From: Leptospira_A sp046736045
GTDB taxonomy: Bacteria > Spirochaetota > Leptospiria > Leptospirales > Leptospiraceae
Length of the DNA stretch: 64,000 bases
Reading direction: 5' to 3'
NCBI RefSeq assembly: GCF_046736045.1
Contig: NZ_CP177134.1
Span: 868,001-932,000, forward strand
Part shown: positions 53,377 through 62,515 of the stretch, one piece after another
Position numbering within the stretch: the stretch's first letter is position 1
Layout: each line of letters starts with the position of its first letter
Translations under genes and position numbers: made by a program
The notes under the pieces: model-generated
What the model was told of the DNA's origin: nothing
Database searches by the model: none
The model's input: the letters and a program-made list of their open reading frames with translations, nothing else

Positions 53377-54087
53377 ATGGATTCTAAAAAATGTGCCGTA
53401 TGTAACAAAGATTATTTACCCAACGATTTGATTTCAGGCGATAACATTCACCACGAAATTGAAAGATTGATCAAGGTGGATCGTCCCGGTTGGAAAGATT
53501 CTTCTTATATTTGTAAAAGCGATTACGAAAAATACAGGATCTCTCATATTATAGAATTGATTTCCGATGAACATTCTCAAATCGAAAAACTGGAATCAGA
53601 AGTAGTAAACAATATAAAATCAAGCGAGTTGGTAACTTCCAATTTGAATTCGGATTCAAATCAGAAATTTACGTTAGGTGAAAAAATTGCGGACAAAGTT
53701 GCAGAGTTCGGCGGTAGCTGGAAATTTATCATTATATTTTTTATTCTCTTAACTGCCTGGATCGTAATGAATAGTCATTTTTTACTTACCAAACCATTTG
53801 ATCCTTTTCCTTTCATATTGATGAATTTAATTTTATCCTGCCTTGCGGCAATCCAGGCACCCATCATCATGATGAGTCAAAACAGACAGGAAGCAAAAGA
53901 TAGGATACGCGGTGAAAATGATTATAAAATCAATCTCAAAGCGGAAATAGAAATCAGAACCTTACATGAAAAAGTGGATCATTTGTTGTTGGCACAATGG
54001 TCCAAAATGATTGAGATACAAAAATTGCAGATAGACTTGTTATCGGAAATCCGGGAAAAAGTGAAAACCGAATCAATACAACAATGA
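53377..54087 (+). CDS. DUF1003 membrane protein with N-terminal Cys motif
   Basis: The protein has 236 aa. ATG 53377 is preferred because AGGA at 53366-53369 is 7 bp before it. An N-terminal CAVCNKDYLPND region with another Cys further on may bind zinc. The DUF1003 part is typical: EKIADKVAEFGGSWKFIIIFF, then DPFPFILMNLILSCLAAIQAPIIMMSQNRQ. Two membrane helices. Function unknown. Confidence 0.88.
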   Translation: MDSKKCAVCNKDYLPNDLISGDNIHHEIERLIKVDRPGWKDSSYICKSDYEKYRISHIIELISDEHSQIEKLESEVVNNIKSSELVTSNLNSDSNQKFTLGEKIADKVAEFGGSWKFIIIFFILLTAWIVMNSHFLLTKPFDPFPFILMNLILSCLAAIQAPIIMMSQNRQEAKDRIRGENDYKINLKAEIEIRTLHEKVDHLLLAQWSKMIEIQKLQIDLLSEIREKVKTESIQQ

Positions 54088-54569
54088 ATCCGATAGGAAA
54101 AATTCTAAAACAAAGAGATAAACTTTTGGTATCGGAAGAAAATTTACGAAACCGAAAAAGAAAATCCAAACGATTCCGAAATCGTTTGACTCTTGCGTAT
54201 TATTCTTTTTATCGCAGCGTTACAACATCTTGCCTTGGAAAATCAATCTATGGATACATTCGTTTTTTACTTGCGGATTTGCTGGACAATATTTACATTC
54301 TGGGATTGGTTCTTTTTTTCCCGACAGTTCTCTTTGTCGAATGGGTTCGTTATCTAAAATTCAGATTTGATATAACAAATGTTCCTTTCCCCATAACGGA
54401 TTGGATTTCCATTTATGAAGACAAAAACATTACGGCGGATCGTCAGATTAAAATTTTCAAACTGGTTTCCCGATCCAAACCCAATTGTGCTTTTAAAGCT
54501 TCGATTCCGCTAAACTTCATTTCATCCCGAATCTTTTGTACCAATTGCACTTCGATCGTTTTACCGTAA
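54084..54569 (+). CDS. Hypothetical membrane protein overlapping ribF end
   Basis: The ORF encodes 161 aa and starts by ATGA overlap with the DUF1003 gene. A basic N-terminus (RKRKSKRFRNR) precedes one or two hydrophobic segments. Its last 127 bp are antisense to the 3' end of ribF, so the C-terminus may not be native. It may be real to about residue 120, with the original stop lost. Low support. Confidence 0.4.
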   Translation: MNPIGKILKQRDKLLVSEENLRNRKRKSKRFRNRLTLAYYSFYRSVTTSCLGKSIYGYIRFLLADLLDNIYILGLVLFFPTVLFVEWVRYLKFRFDITNVPFPITDWISIYEDKNITADRQIKIFKLVSRSKPNCAFKASIPLNFISSRIFCTNCTSIVLP

Positions 54570-55372
54570 ATGTCATGCGAAAAATCCAGGATATTCACTT
54601 CTACATGCAGATTTTGCCCGTCATCAAAAGTAGGATTTTTTCCAATATTGACCATAGCCTTGTATTTGATTCCGTCAACAACCGTATAACAAGCGTAAAC
54701 ACCGATACAGGGAAACAATCTTTCTTCCGGTATTTTCAAATTGGCAGTGGGGAACCCGATCGTTCTACCTCGCTTGGCACCTTCTTTCACAATTCCGGTC
54801 AAAGAATAGTTTCGTCCGAGTATGGAACTCGCTCCCTTCATATTCCCTTGGTCTAAAAAATTACGAATCACGGAACTGGAAATTTTTTGTTCCCCTTGGG
54901 TCACAGCATCTCTCAATTCAACTTCATAAGCAAAACGCGCCGCATTTTCCTGCAAAAGATGAAAGTCCCCTCTTCTTCCCTGCCCGAAAAAATGATTATA
55001 TCCGATGACAATGTATTTGGCATTTAACTTTTGTATGATGATTTGTTCCAAAAAATCTTCCGCACTCATCTGTGAAAGTTCGATTGTAAAATCCAAAACA
55101 ACCAAATAATCGATATTAAATGATCGTATGAGTTCTTCCTTTTCGGATTCGGTAGTTAAATATTTGAAATTCGGTTTTTTACCAAGCACAACGGACGGAT
55201 GAGGAAAATAAGTGACAACTACGGAAGGTATGTTTTTTTCTTTAGCTACCTGAACCGTGCGATTTAAAAGTGTTTGGTGGCCTAAGTGGATTCCATCGAA
55301 ATTTCCCAACGTCAAAGAAGACCCTTTGGTAAAGATAGAATCAATCGAAGTTATGGATTTTATTATTTTCAA
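54443..55372 (-). CDS. ribF: Bifunctional riboflavin kinase / FAD synthetase
   Basis: The protein has 309 aa. The N-terminal adenylyltransferase shows LGNFDGIHLGHQTLL (HxGH) and a later GYNHFFGQGRRGD; the C-terminal kinase has RTIGFPTANLKIPEE and GVYACYTVV. It makes FMN, then FAD. No FMN riboswitch was seen near it. Divergent from the secreted protein at 55416, with a 43-bp gap. Confidence 0.95.
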   Translation of the reverse strand: MKIIKSITSIDSIFTKGSSLTLGNFDGIHLGHQTLLNRTVQVAKEKNIPSVVVTYFPHPSVVLGKKPNFKYLTTESEKEELIRSFNIDYLVVLDFTIELSQMSAEDFLEQIIIQKLNAKYIVIGYNHFFGQGRRGDFHLLQENAARFAYEVELRDAVTQGEQKISSSVIRNFLDQGNMKGASSILGRNYSLTGIVKEGAKRGRTIGFPTANLKIPEERLFPCIGVYACYTVVDGIKYKAMVNIGKNPTFDDGQNLHVEVNILDFSHDIYGKTIEVQLVQKIRDEMKFSGIEALKAQLGLDRETSLKILI

Positions 55373-55415
55373 GATAGGATGATCTGTCTTCCGATAAAAA
55401 AACTAGGTGTTGCAA

Positions 55416-55982
55416 TTGAAACTAAAGTTCTTTCTTCTCACGGCAATCTTTTTCTCATTCTCAGCTCCTAAGGATGTACGGGCGGAACCACTACCTCTCG
55501 TTCCGATCCAAGCCTTCGGAGGAGAAGAGGGACTCATTCCTGAGGATATGGCGAGTTTTCCCGAACTTAAAACCTGGGCTTTGTATCAATTTTACGAACT
55601 GGAACCGGATAACCCGGCAATGGGAATCCAGGATTACCTCTGCCGCATGGTACCGGAAACAGGGCTTCGTTTCCTTTTGGAAAAATCCCCGAAAAACCGA
55701 TCCACTGTTTATCTGTATTTGGATATGACCCGTTACATTCCTGGGAAAAAAGCCAAGTTCAAATCCAGAAAATTGGAAATTTATATCAATCGAAGAAAGA
55801 AAAAAGAAATTTATACAAGCAGGGAAAAAAGTTTTAGCAACCCGGTGGAAATCCCGATTGAGCCGAATGAGTTTTCAGATGGAAAAATCTATGTGGAACT
55901 TTTCCCAAGCACGAGCGAAGCGGGTAGATTTTGGGGAGTTTGGGATGCGTTTATTTTGGAGAATCCGATCGGAAAAAACTAA
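55416..55982 (+). CDS. Secreted protein of unknown function
   Basis: The protein has 188 aa. TTG 55416 is preferred to GTG 55407 and TTG 55410: AGG at 55405-55407 is 8 bp before it, and the product then begins with a standard signal peptide (KLKFFLLTAIFFSFS, cleavage near VRA). The mature protein has a basic stretch (INRRKKKEIYTSREK) and strand-rich ends. No family recognised. Its stop overlaps the convergent STAS gene by 4 bp. Confidence 0.75.
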   Translation: MKLKFFLLTAIFFSFSAPKDVRAEPLPLVPIQAFGGEEGLIPEDMASFPELKTWALYQFYELEPDNPAMGIQDYLCRMVPETGLRFLLEKSPKNRSTVYLYLDMTRYIPGKKAKFKSRKLEIYINRRKKKEIYTSREKSFSNPVEIPIEPNEFSDGKIYVELFPSTSEAGRFWGVWDAFILENPIGKN

Positions 55983-56323
55983 ACTGCGAATTTTTCGCGG
56001 TATTCTTCTTCGCCGATAGTTTGGAAATAACTGGTAAGCCCTGCTACTTTGAAAACTTTTTCAATCGCAGGTCTCATATTGGCAATGGAGAACTTGCCTT
56101 TCAACTCCTGGACATAATTCAGCTGTTTGATCAGCATTCCGATCCCGGAAGAGTCAATGTAGTTGAGTTTTTCCAAATTGACCACTACGTGCAAGTCCCC
56201 TGACTGAACTTGAGGGATATTTGCCTCCAGGAAGTTTTTAAAATCAAGAGACGTATAAATATCAAGACTTCCCGAGATACTTATGATATATGCGTCCGCG
56301 CTCTTTTTTAAACTGATTTCCAT
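55979..56323 (-). CDS. STAS-domain anti-sigma factor antagonist
   Basis: The protein has 114 aa. The conserved phosphorylatable Ser lies in NYIDSSGIGMLIKQL near residue 58. These proteins release sigma factors when dephosphorylated by PP2C/SpoIIE phosphatases, of which this window has two (163 and 23682). Whether either acts on it is inference. Confidence 0.93.
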   Translation of the reverse strand: MEISLKKSADAYIISISGSLDIYTSLDFKNFLEANIPQVQSGDLHVVVNLEKLNYIDSSGIGMLIKQLNYVQELKGKFSIANMRPAIEKVFKVAGLTSYFQTIGEEEYREKFAV

Positions 56324-56445
56324 GTAGGGGTCCTCCCCACAGGGTTTGCGTTACCTATTTTTATTCAACCTTATTTTTAGACAAATTAATGATTTCATTT
56401 CAAAAGTCGAAAATATATATAGAGAGAAACATTTCGGGAGTTCGT

Positions 56446-57168
56446 ATGCACATTCGATTCGCATTAATCATTTTATTATTAGGATCAGTTACGCTTTTTG
56501 CGGCTGATGATGCAAAAAAGGAAATTAATCAGTCAGATAGAAACAGATTAAATCCTGATGGTAGCATCGGGCTGATCCCTTATAACCCAAAGCAGCAACA
56601 ACACATCGATTCCATCGCGAAAGAAGTGGATGAAGCGCATGCACTCATCAATGAGAAATTAAAATTTCTTAACTTTGAGAAAAAAATAAAAGATTCCCGT
56701 TACGGACAAGTGAGTTCCGCTCGTGAAATCAGATTGCCTTACGAACCAAGTTATGTTCAACACAGCAGATATGTGATGAAACTAAAAGGTGGCGGCGGAG
56801 CGGAAGGCGGCGGATTTGCATTGGATGAAATCAGCTTCTGGTCCAGAAAATCACTTACTACAAAAAATAAAGAACCTCTTACCATTTATCGTGATCTTAA
56901 AAATTCAGCATCCGGTGGCGGATTGAAAGGTTTGACCTTGTCCATCAGAACAGTAACAAGCGCAGACGATGTCACAACTACTTACGAATTGGAAAAAATC
57001 CAATCTCCTTGGGAGAGAATCAAACTTGCTACCGCATACAGAGATCGATTAACAGATGTGCTTCGAACAATTGACAGATATATCAATAGCAAAGGTTTTA
57101 TCGAAGCCAAAGAAGTAAAAGATTCCATTTTGGAAATCAGCATTGGCGGAGATTTTCAAGAGCCGTAA
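56446..57168 (+). CDS. Secreted helical protein of unknown function
   Basis: The protein has 240 aa. ATG 56446 is chosen because GGGAG at 56436-56440 lies 5 bp before it. Signal peptide to about residue 20 (LLLGSVTLFAADD). The mature part is helical at both ends, with a Gly-rich KLKGGGGAEGGGFALDEIS block and beta-strand centre. A link to Leptospira periplasmic-flagellum coat proteins is conceivable but not shown. First gene of a run with the J-domain protein and manA. Confidence 0.75.
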   Translation: MHIRFALIILLLGSVTLFAADDAKKEINQSDRNRLNPDGSIGLIPYNPKQQQHIDSIAKEVDEAHALINEKLKFLNFEKKIKDSRYGQVSSAREIRLPYEPSYVQHSRYVMKLKGGGGAEGGGFALDEISFWSRKSLTTKNKEPLTIYRDLKNSASGGGLKGLTLSIRTVTSADDVTTTYELEKIQSPWERIKLATAYRDRLTDVLRTIDRYINSKGFIEAKEVKDSILEISIGGDFQEP

Positions 57169-57176
57169 TTTCAACC

Positions 57177-57902
57177 ATGGGTGGAACGAGAAAAATCATC
57201 CCACCCTTTCCTGATTATTATGAAACTTTAGAACTCCCCTACGGCGCTACTGCGGAAGCAATTCGAGCCAACTTCCGCAGACTTGCCAAGTTTTTTCACC
57301 CTGACGTACCTCAAACAGGTTCCGAAGAAACCTTCATCAAAATCTTTACCGCTTACCAAACCCTCAGTTCCATCCAAAGAACCAAATACGACGAAATTTA
57401 TAAAAAATACCAGGCCGCCCGTTTTTTACAAAAACAGGTAAGTCTTTCCGCCCCAATCGTTTTGCCGCCATCCAGGGTTACATTTTCAACCGGAATTATG
57501 GATCTCGCCAAACGAGGATTAATGCGAAAAGGATTCCGCACCAAAGATAGAAGAAAAGTCACCGGGATCAATTATGATATAGTCGTTCATGTAAAGGAAA
57601 AGGAAACAATCCGCAGAATCATTGCACTCATTCCTCTTACGGTTCGAATTGTTTGCAGAGATTGTATGGGAGGAGATCCCCATTGTTCGGCATGTGACGG
57701 AGCGGGTAGTTATAAAAGCTCCCGAAACTTGAAAGTGGAATTTCCACCGAGCACACTTCAGAACAACCGGTTGTTCGAATTCGATCTCTCTAAATTCAGA
57801 CCGGATTCCTTTACCCATTTCAAAAAGAAACTTTTGCGGGTAAAGCTCCATATAGAAAGAAAAATCCCCTTGCCGTTTGAAGCCAAACCAGCCAATAAGT
57901 AG
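57177..57902 (+). CDS. J-domain protein with partial zinc-finger motif
   Basis: The protein has 241 aa. The J domain is at about 10-75, with the FFHPDVP (HPD) motif that stimulates DnaK. A basic linker follows, then CRDCMGGDPHCSACDGAGSYK near 160, about half of a DnaJ zinc finger (two CxxC pairs), and a DnaJ-like C-terminal stretch. It is shorter than DnaJ (about 370 aa), and thus a specialised co-chaperone. It lies 8 bp after the secreted-protein gene. Confidence 0.85.
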   Translation: MGGTRKIIPPFPDYYETLELPYGATAEAIRANFRRLAKFFHPDVPQTGSEETFIKIFTAYQTLSSIQRTKYDEIYKKYQAARFLQKQVSLSAPIVLPPSRVTFSTGIMDLAKRGLMRKGFRTKDRRKVTGINYDIVVHVKEKETIRRIIALIPLTVRIVCRDCMGGDPHCSACDGAGSYKSSRNLKVEFPPSTLQNNRLFEFDLSKFRPDSFTHFKKKLLRVKLHIERKIPLPFEAKPANK

Positions 57903-57904
57903 GT

Positions 57905-58918
57905 ATGAGTTCAGTTCCGCCTATCCTGCAATTTGACCCCATCTATAAGGATAAAATCTGGGGTGGGAAAAAGCTAAAATCTGCTTTTGGTAGAAACACC
58001 CCCGAAGGAAATATAGGCGAGTCCTGGGAAGTTTCCGACTATGGAAAAGATATTTCCATTACAACTAATAGTGATTATTCGAACAAATCTTTTAGAGAAA
58101 TTTATCAATCATATACAAAGGAAGTTTTAGGCCCTAACTTTTCCAACCAACACTTTCCTTTGCTTGTAAAGATCATAGATGCCAAGGAAAAATTATCCGT
58201 TCAAGTTCATCCGGACGACGCATATGCGGAAAAATACGATCCTGCCTCCGCAGGCAAAAAAGAATGTTGGTTGGTGCTCGCCGCCGATCCGGGTGCCGAG
58301 TTAGTTGTAGGTTTTAAAACCGACACGGATAGATCGAGATACAGTGAGCTTGTAAAAAACAACCAGGCAGAAGAAGTTTTAAAAAGATGGGAAGTGAAAC
58401 CCGGAGATGTATTTCTTCTCAATCCGGGAACGATCCATGCGATCGGTGCGGGAGTCGTACTTCTAGAAGTTCAGCAATCTTCCGATTCTACTTATCGGGT
58501 TTATGATTACGGTAGATTGGGCGATGATGGAAAACCCAGAGATCTGCACTTGGAAAAAGCACTTTCAGTTCTCAATTTTCAAAAATCGGACGGATCTGAA
58601 AAACAAAATTTTGCATTGATCACACATTCACCTTTCACCCGTTATCTGAGAACTTCCAATGATAAATTCAGATTGGAGACATGGATATTTCCACAAGGGC
58701 AGTTTTTACCACTCTCCCCTCTATCCAATCCGGTCTCTTTCGGAATCGCATATGTGATCCGGGGGGAAGTTTCTTATCCGAAAGAAAGATTGAGTTTTGG
58801 AAAAGGAGATAGTTTCTTTCTTACTGCGGATGCATTTCAAACGGGAATTCAACTTTCCATTGCTCCCGGTACGGAGATCGCATTTATGGGCGCAGGTACG
58901 GATTGGGTAGGTTGGTAA
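57905..58918 (+). CDS. manA: Mannose-6-phosphate isomerase, class I
   Basis: The protein has 337 aa. FDPIYKDKIWGGKKL at the start and the zinc site QVHPDDAYA...KKECW near 99-118, with PGTIHAIGAGVVLLEVQQSSDSTYRVYDYGR near 179, match type I phosphomannose isomerases. It converts mannose-6-phosphate and fructose-6-phosphate, supplying mannose for envelope sugars. Start 2 bp after the J-domain stop. Confidence 0.93.
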   Translation: MSSVPPILQFDPIYKDKIWGGKKLKSAFGRNTPEGNIGESWEVSDYGKDISITTNSDYSNKSFREIYQSYTKEVLGPNFSNQHFPLLVKIIDAKEKLSVQVHPDDAYAEKYDPASAGKKECWLVLAADPGAELVVGFKTDTDRSRYSELVKNNQAEEVLKRWEVKPGDVFLLNPGTIHAIGAGVVLLEVQQSSDSTYRVYDYGRLGDDGKPRDLHLEKALSVLNFQKSDGSEKQNFALITHSPFTRYLRTSNDKFRLETWIFPQGQFLPLSPLSNPVSFGIAYVIRGEVSYPKERLSFGKGDSFFLTADAFQTGIQLSIAPGTEIAFMGAGTDWVGW

Positions 58919-58919
58919 T

Positions 58920-59879
58920 ATGAAAATTTTAGTTACGGGCGCGACGGGAATGGTCGGTGCCAATATAGTTTATGAATTGTTAAAATCAGGTGATACTGTT
59001 TCCGTATTGGCCCGCTCCAAAGAAAAGGCTGAAAAATTATTTCCGAAAAACGTCAATATTTTGTTAGGTGATATTACAGACAAGGACAGTTTGCAAAAAG
59101 CGACATCCGGCCAAGATATTGTTTATCATTCCGCCGGACTACCCGAACAATGGTTTCGCGATCCTTCCATATTTACCAGAACCAATGTGGAAGGGACACG
59201 CAATGTACTGGAAGCCGCAAAAAATGCAAAGGTAAAAAGAGTCGTATATACAAGTACGATTGATGTATTCCAAGGATTCAAAGACCAAGTTTATGATGAA
59301 ACAATCCTCGACCCGAATCCGAAAGGAACTTACTACGAACGTTCCAAACAAGAAGCGGATCGGATTGCAGTCGGATACCTAAACGAAGGAATGGATATTG
59401 TTTTTTTACATCCGTCAGGAGTTTACGGGATCGGACCGATCGGCTCTCCCGGACCCAATGGACTCATGAAAGATTTGATCCAAGGAAAAGTTCCTATGTT
59501 ACTGCCAGGGGGATTTCCCATTGTCCTTGCGAAAGACTGTGCTATCGGGCATATACTTGCCGCAAAACAAGGAAAAGCCGGAGATCGTTTCATTTTGAGT
59601 GAAAGTTATCTTTCATTAAAAGAATTTGCAGTACTCGTAAATGAAATCAAACCCATTCCCAAAATGCCCCGTGTCATGCCTCTTGCAGTAGCAAAGATCT
59701 TTTCAAGTGTTGTGGAAGGTTTCGCCTGGTTGACAGGTCATCCTCCTTTGTTACCGAAGGGACAACTGCACTTTCTGCAATGGCAGGCAATCCCTTCGGC
59801 AGAAAAGGCGAAAAAACAACTGGGATGGAAACCGACTTCCGCAAAAGAAGGATTCCGCCTAACCATAGGATCTTTCTAA
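58920..59879 (+). CDS. NAD-dependent epimerase/dehydratase family protein
   Basis: The protein has 319 aa. GATGMVGANIVYELL at the start binds NAD(P), and the catalytic Tyr-x3-Lys is in YYERSKQEAD near 140. Extended SDR, close to dihydroflavonol-reductase-like/NAD-epimerases; substrate unknown. Placed directly after manA, a sugar or isoprenoid role is possible. Confidence 0.88.
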   Translation: MKILVTGATGMVGANIVYELLKSGDTVSVLARSKEKAEKLFPKNVNILLGDITDKDSLQKATSGQDIVYHSAGLPEQWFRDPSIFTRTNVEGTRNVLEAAKNAKVKRVVYTSTIDVFQGFKDQVYDETILDPNPKGTYYERSKQEADRIAVGYLNEGMDIVFLHPSGVYGIGPIGSPGPNGLMKDLIQGKVPMLLPGGFPIVLAKDCAIGHILAAKQGKAGDRFILSESYLSLKEFAVLVNEIKPIPKMPRVMPLAVAKIFSSVVEGFAWLTGHPPLLPKGQLHFLQWQAIPSAEKAKKQLGWKPTSAKEGFRLTIGSF

Positions 59880-59921
59880 ATCGAACTGATCATTACGACT
59901 TAGTATCGAAAAAACAGAATC

Positions 59922-60336
59922 ATGAAAACCTACGAAACGATGAAAGCCGTCAGGTTCCAACACTGCGATCCGGCGGGGGTTGTATTCACACCTCAGTATT
60001 TCAATCTATTTATGGAAGTAGTGGAAGACTGGTTCACTCATCTTGATTATAGCTTTTCTAAAATTGTAATCAAAGAACACCAAGGAATCCCTGCTATGCG
60101 GATTGTGGCAAGATTCCAGAAGCCTTCGTTTCTAGGTGACCAACTGCAGTTCGTTTTGAATGTAAAACGGCTAAGGAAAAAAAAATATCCTGATCAGTAT
60201 CACTGCTTTCTGTGACCAAGAACGCCGATGCACCGCGGAATTTCTGTTTGGTTTTGCCACCTTATCGAGCCTCAGCTTGGTAGAATGGCCTGAGGCACTC
60301 AGAGAAGGAATGTCGGAGTATTTACAAGGGCGGTAA
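59922..60336 (+). pseudogene. Acyl-CoA thioesterase (4-HBT family), broken by an A9 frameshift
   Basis: The first frame reads 85 codons of a hotdog thioesterase, including FQHCDPAGVVFTPQYFNLFM with the catalytic Asp region, and ends in a stray stop. After the A9 run at 60177-60185, the +1 frame continues ILISITAFCDQERRCTAEF...YLQGR to a stop at 60334-60336. With eight A the gene would be a normal 137-aa thioesterase. It is broken, phase-variable, or a sequencing error. Confidence 0.8.
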
Positions 60337-61182
60337 TGGAATTTTTTCCACTTCTCCCGGAACCCGGGGGAAAGTATCTTTGTGATAACTTTCTTTAGCC
60401 TTATCAATCAATTCCTGAGAAGTGGATACAAAGTTCCACCAAAGATGTCTTTTTTCAGGAAGCGGTTCGCCACCGAGTAACATCAAACGACTGTCTTCCA
60501 AGGCTTCAAATTCGACCGAAGCGCCCAAATCGAAACTGATCATATTCCCTACACCAAACTCTTGTCCTGCGACTATGATCTTGCCGCGAGCTACATAGAG
60601 TCCCGCTTCTTCCTTGGGCCTTACTTCCCATTGAATCTTACCTGCTTGGGGTTTGACCTCCACATCCGCATAGAATAAAGGAGAGTGGACATGTGCAGTG
60701 GATTTCAGATCGAGAAACTCACCACCTAACAATCGGAAGATCAATCCGTTTTGTTTGTAAACCGGAATTTCTTTTTCGGATAGGTGTTGAAAACCCGGCT
60801 CCATCTCTTCCTTTTCTTTCGGAAGAGCAACCCAGGTCTGTAATCCTTCGAAAAACTTGTATTGATCATCAAGCACAGAACGCTCGCTATGTGCAATCCC
60901 GGAACCTGCCGTCATCCAGTTGGTTTCAAAAGGACGAATCGGCTGGAATACTCCCAGACTGTCTCTGTGTTCAATCACTCCATCGTATAAAAAGGTAATC
61001 GTAGAGAGACCTATATGAGGATGGGAACGCACTACCAATTCCTTTCCGGTCACAACGGGTACAGGACCGAAATGATCCAAAAATACAAAAGGGCCGATCG
61101 ACCTTTTTTCTATGGAAGGAAGAAGCCGTTTTACAGTGAAATGATCGCCTAAATCTTTTTCGTGGCCTTTGAAAAACTTCAT
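60322..61182 (-). CDS. Pirin family protein
   Basis: The protein has 286 aa, a bicupin. Metal-binding His residues are in VVRSHPHIGLSTITFLYDG and the following EHRDSLG. Pirins may oxidise quercetin-like compounds or act as redox regulators. ATGA overlap with the upstream propeller gene; its 3' end overlaps the broken thioesterase by 15 bp. Confidence 0.93.
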   Translation of the reverse strand: MKFFKGHEKDLGDHFTVKRLLPSIEKRSIGPFVFLDHFGPVPVVTGKELVVRSHPHIGLSTITFLYDGVIEHRDSLGVFQPIRPFETNWMTAGSGIAHSERSVLDDQYKFFEGLQTWVALPKEKEEMEPGFQHLSEKEIPVYKQNGLIFRLLGGEFLDLKSTAHVHSPLFYADVEVKPQAGKIQWEVRPKEEAGLYVARGKIIVAGQEFGVGNMISFDLGASVEFEALEDSRLMLLGGEPLPEKRHLWWNFVSTSQELIDKAKESYHKDTFPRVPGEVEKIPLPPL

Positions 61183-62318
61183 CTTTTCTTTTTAGATTTT
61201 GCCTTTTTAGGAATCACTCTCTTTTTGGAATTTGAATCGGATATTTTCTTTTTTGGAGAAGGTTTCGGCTTTAGATTGGTTTTTGTTTTCGACTGATCTT
61301 TCTTAGACGATGAAATGTTCTTTTTAGAACTAGACATGGGAATGGTCTCTTCTTCGACTTTCCCGACAAAGAGCCCGATTGCTTCCTTCCCTTTCAACCA
61401 ATGAGGTTTGTTTCTCGCATTGAAGTAGATGATGAATACCTTTTCGGATTCTGAAAATTTCACATCACAAGAGGGTACATGGCTCGCTTTCCAACCTTGC
61501 CCGGTAGGCCCGAGGATAGGAGTGTCATTGATTTTGTCCCAATGAATCCCATCTTCCGATTGCAGAAATAAAATGGCTGACCCTGAGGTTTTGGTTTTAG
61601 GATTCCAAAAAATTCCGTTTTGAAATCCGAACAACCGATCTTTCCAACGAACTACCTTGATGGAACCGGCACTTAAATTGGAATAAGGATCCATCGGATT
61701 TGCACTCAGGATGGGTTTGCTGAATAAAGAAAAGGGACCCAATGGTGATATCGCATCTGCAATTCCGATATGCAACGATTCATTGTATCCTTTATCAGGA
61801 ACAAAAACAAGAGAAGAAGAAAAATACAAACGATAACGATTTCCGATCTTCACCAAACAAGGATTACCGACTGCTTCGCCCAATTTATCATCGGAATGCC
61901 AATCCTTTGTCGGACTGAGAACCGTTTTCGGTTCGGACCAATTTTTCAAATCCAAGCTGGTGCACACTTGTATCTCCGATTTCCATTTGCGTCTTTTTAA
62001 CCAAGACAGTAAAAAAGAGAACGGTTCGTACTTTTCGTAATAAAGATAATAAGTCGCGTTTTCCACATAAATGAATGGCCGCATAGCATTCGCTAGAATA
62101 CGTTTTGGTTTTGACCATTCGATTCCGTTTTCAGAGTGGTAATGGACGATTCCGAAAAGGGTATGGGCGAACAAATGCCATCTGTGATCCAGGCTGTCTT
62201 CAGGAAATAAAAAACTAGGATCGGCTAAAATAGAAGAAGGAAAGGAAGGCTTTAAAACCGGCTCGTCCTGATAAAGTCTCCAGTAGATATTTGTTTTTGC
62301 AGTTGTCTTTTGTTTCAT
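61179..62318 (-). CDS. Five-bladed-propeller glycosidase-like protein with Lys-rich tail
   Basis: The protein has 379 aa. Repeats of YLYYEKYEPF, RYRLYFSSSLVF and IYFNARNKPHWLKG type and NPCLVKIGNRYR match the beta-propeller fold of GH43/GH32/GH62-like families. The last 60 residues are a Lys/Ser-rich tail (KKNISSSKKDQSKTKTNLK), which suggests nucleic-acid or surface binding. No signal peptide. Substrate unknown. Confidence 0.7.
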   Translation of the reverse strand: MKQKTTAKTNIYWRLYQDEPVLKPSFPSSILADPSFLFPEDSLDHRWHLFAHTLFGIVHYHSENGIEWSKPKRILANAMRPFIYVENATYYLYYEKYEPFSFLLSWLKRRKWKSEIQVCTSLDLKNWSEPKTVLSPTKDWHSDDKLGEAVGNPCLVKIGNRYRLYFSSSLVFVPDKGYNESLHIGIADAISPLGPFSLFSKPILSANPMDPYSNLSAGSIKVVRWKDRLFGFQNGIFWNPKTKTSGSAILFLQSEDGIHWDKINDTPILGPTGQGWKASHVPSCDVKFSESEKVFIIYFNARNKPHWLKGKEAIGLFVGKVEEETIPMSSSKKNISSSKKDQSKTKTNLKPKPSPKKKISDSNSKKRVIPKKAKSKKKR

Positions 62319-62515
62319 TGAATGGATAAATTTGTTATATCAAATCATTACGGACGGGAATCACAACTGGCAATGATTTTTTATCTTTACCTTTTCGTTA
62401 AACCGGAACAAAATGAACTCCTGAAACATTCGTAAAAGCGCGCAAAAGTTAACATTATTTATGCGAAATGCTAATAAAAAAACAAACTCATTTCAATTTC
62501 CCGGAGGAAGATTCC

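Noticed and set aside
54443..55416. FMN riboswitch near ribF
   Set aside because: The gap on the ribF side is only 43 bp and lacks the conserved RFN element sequences.
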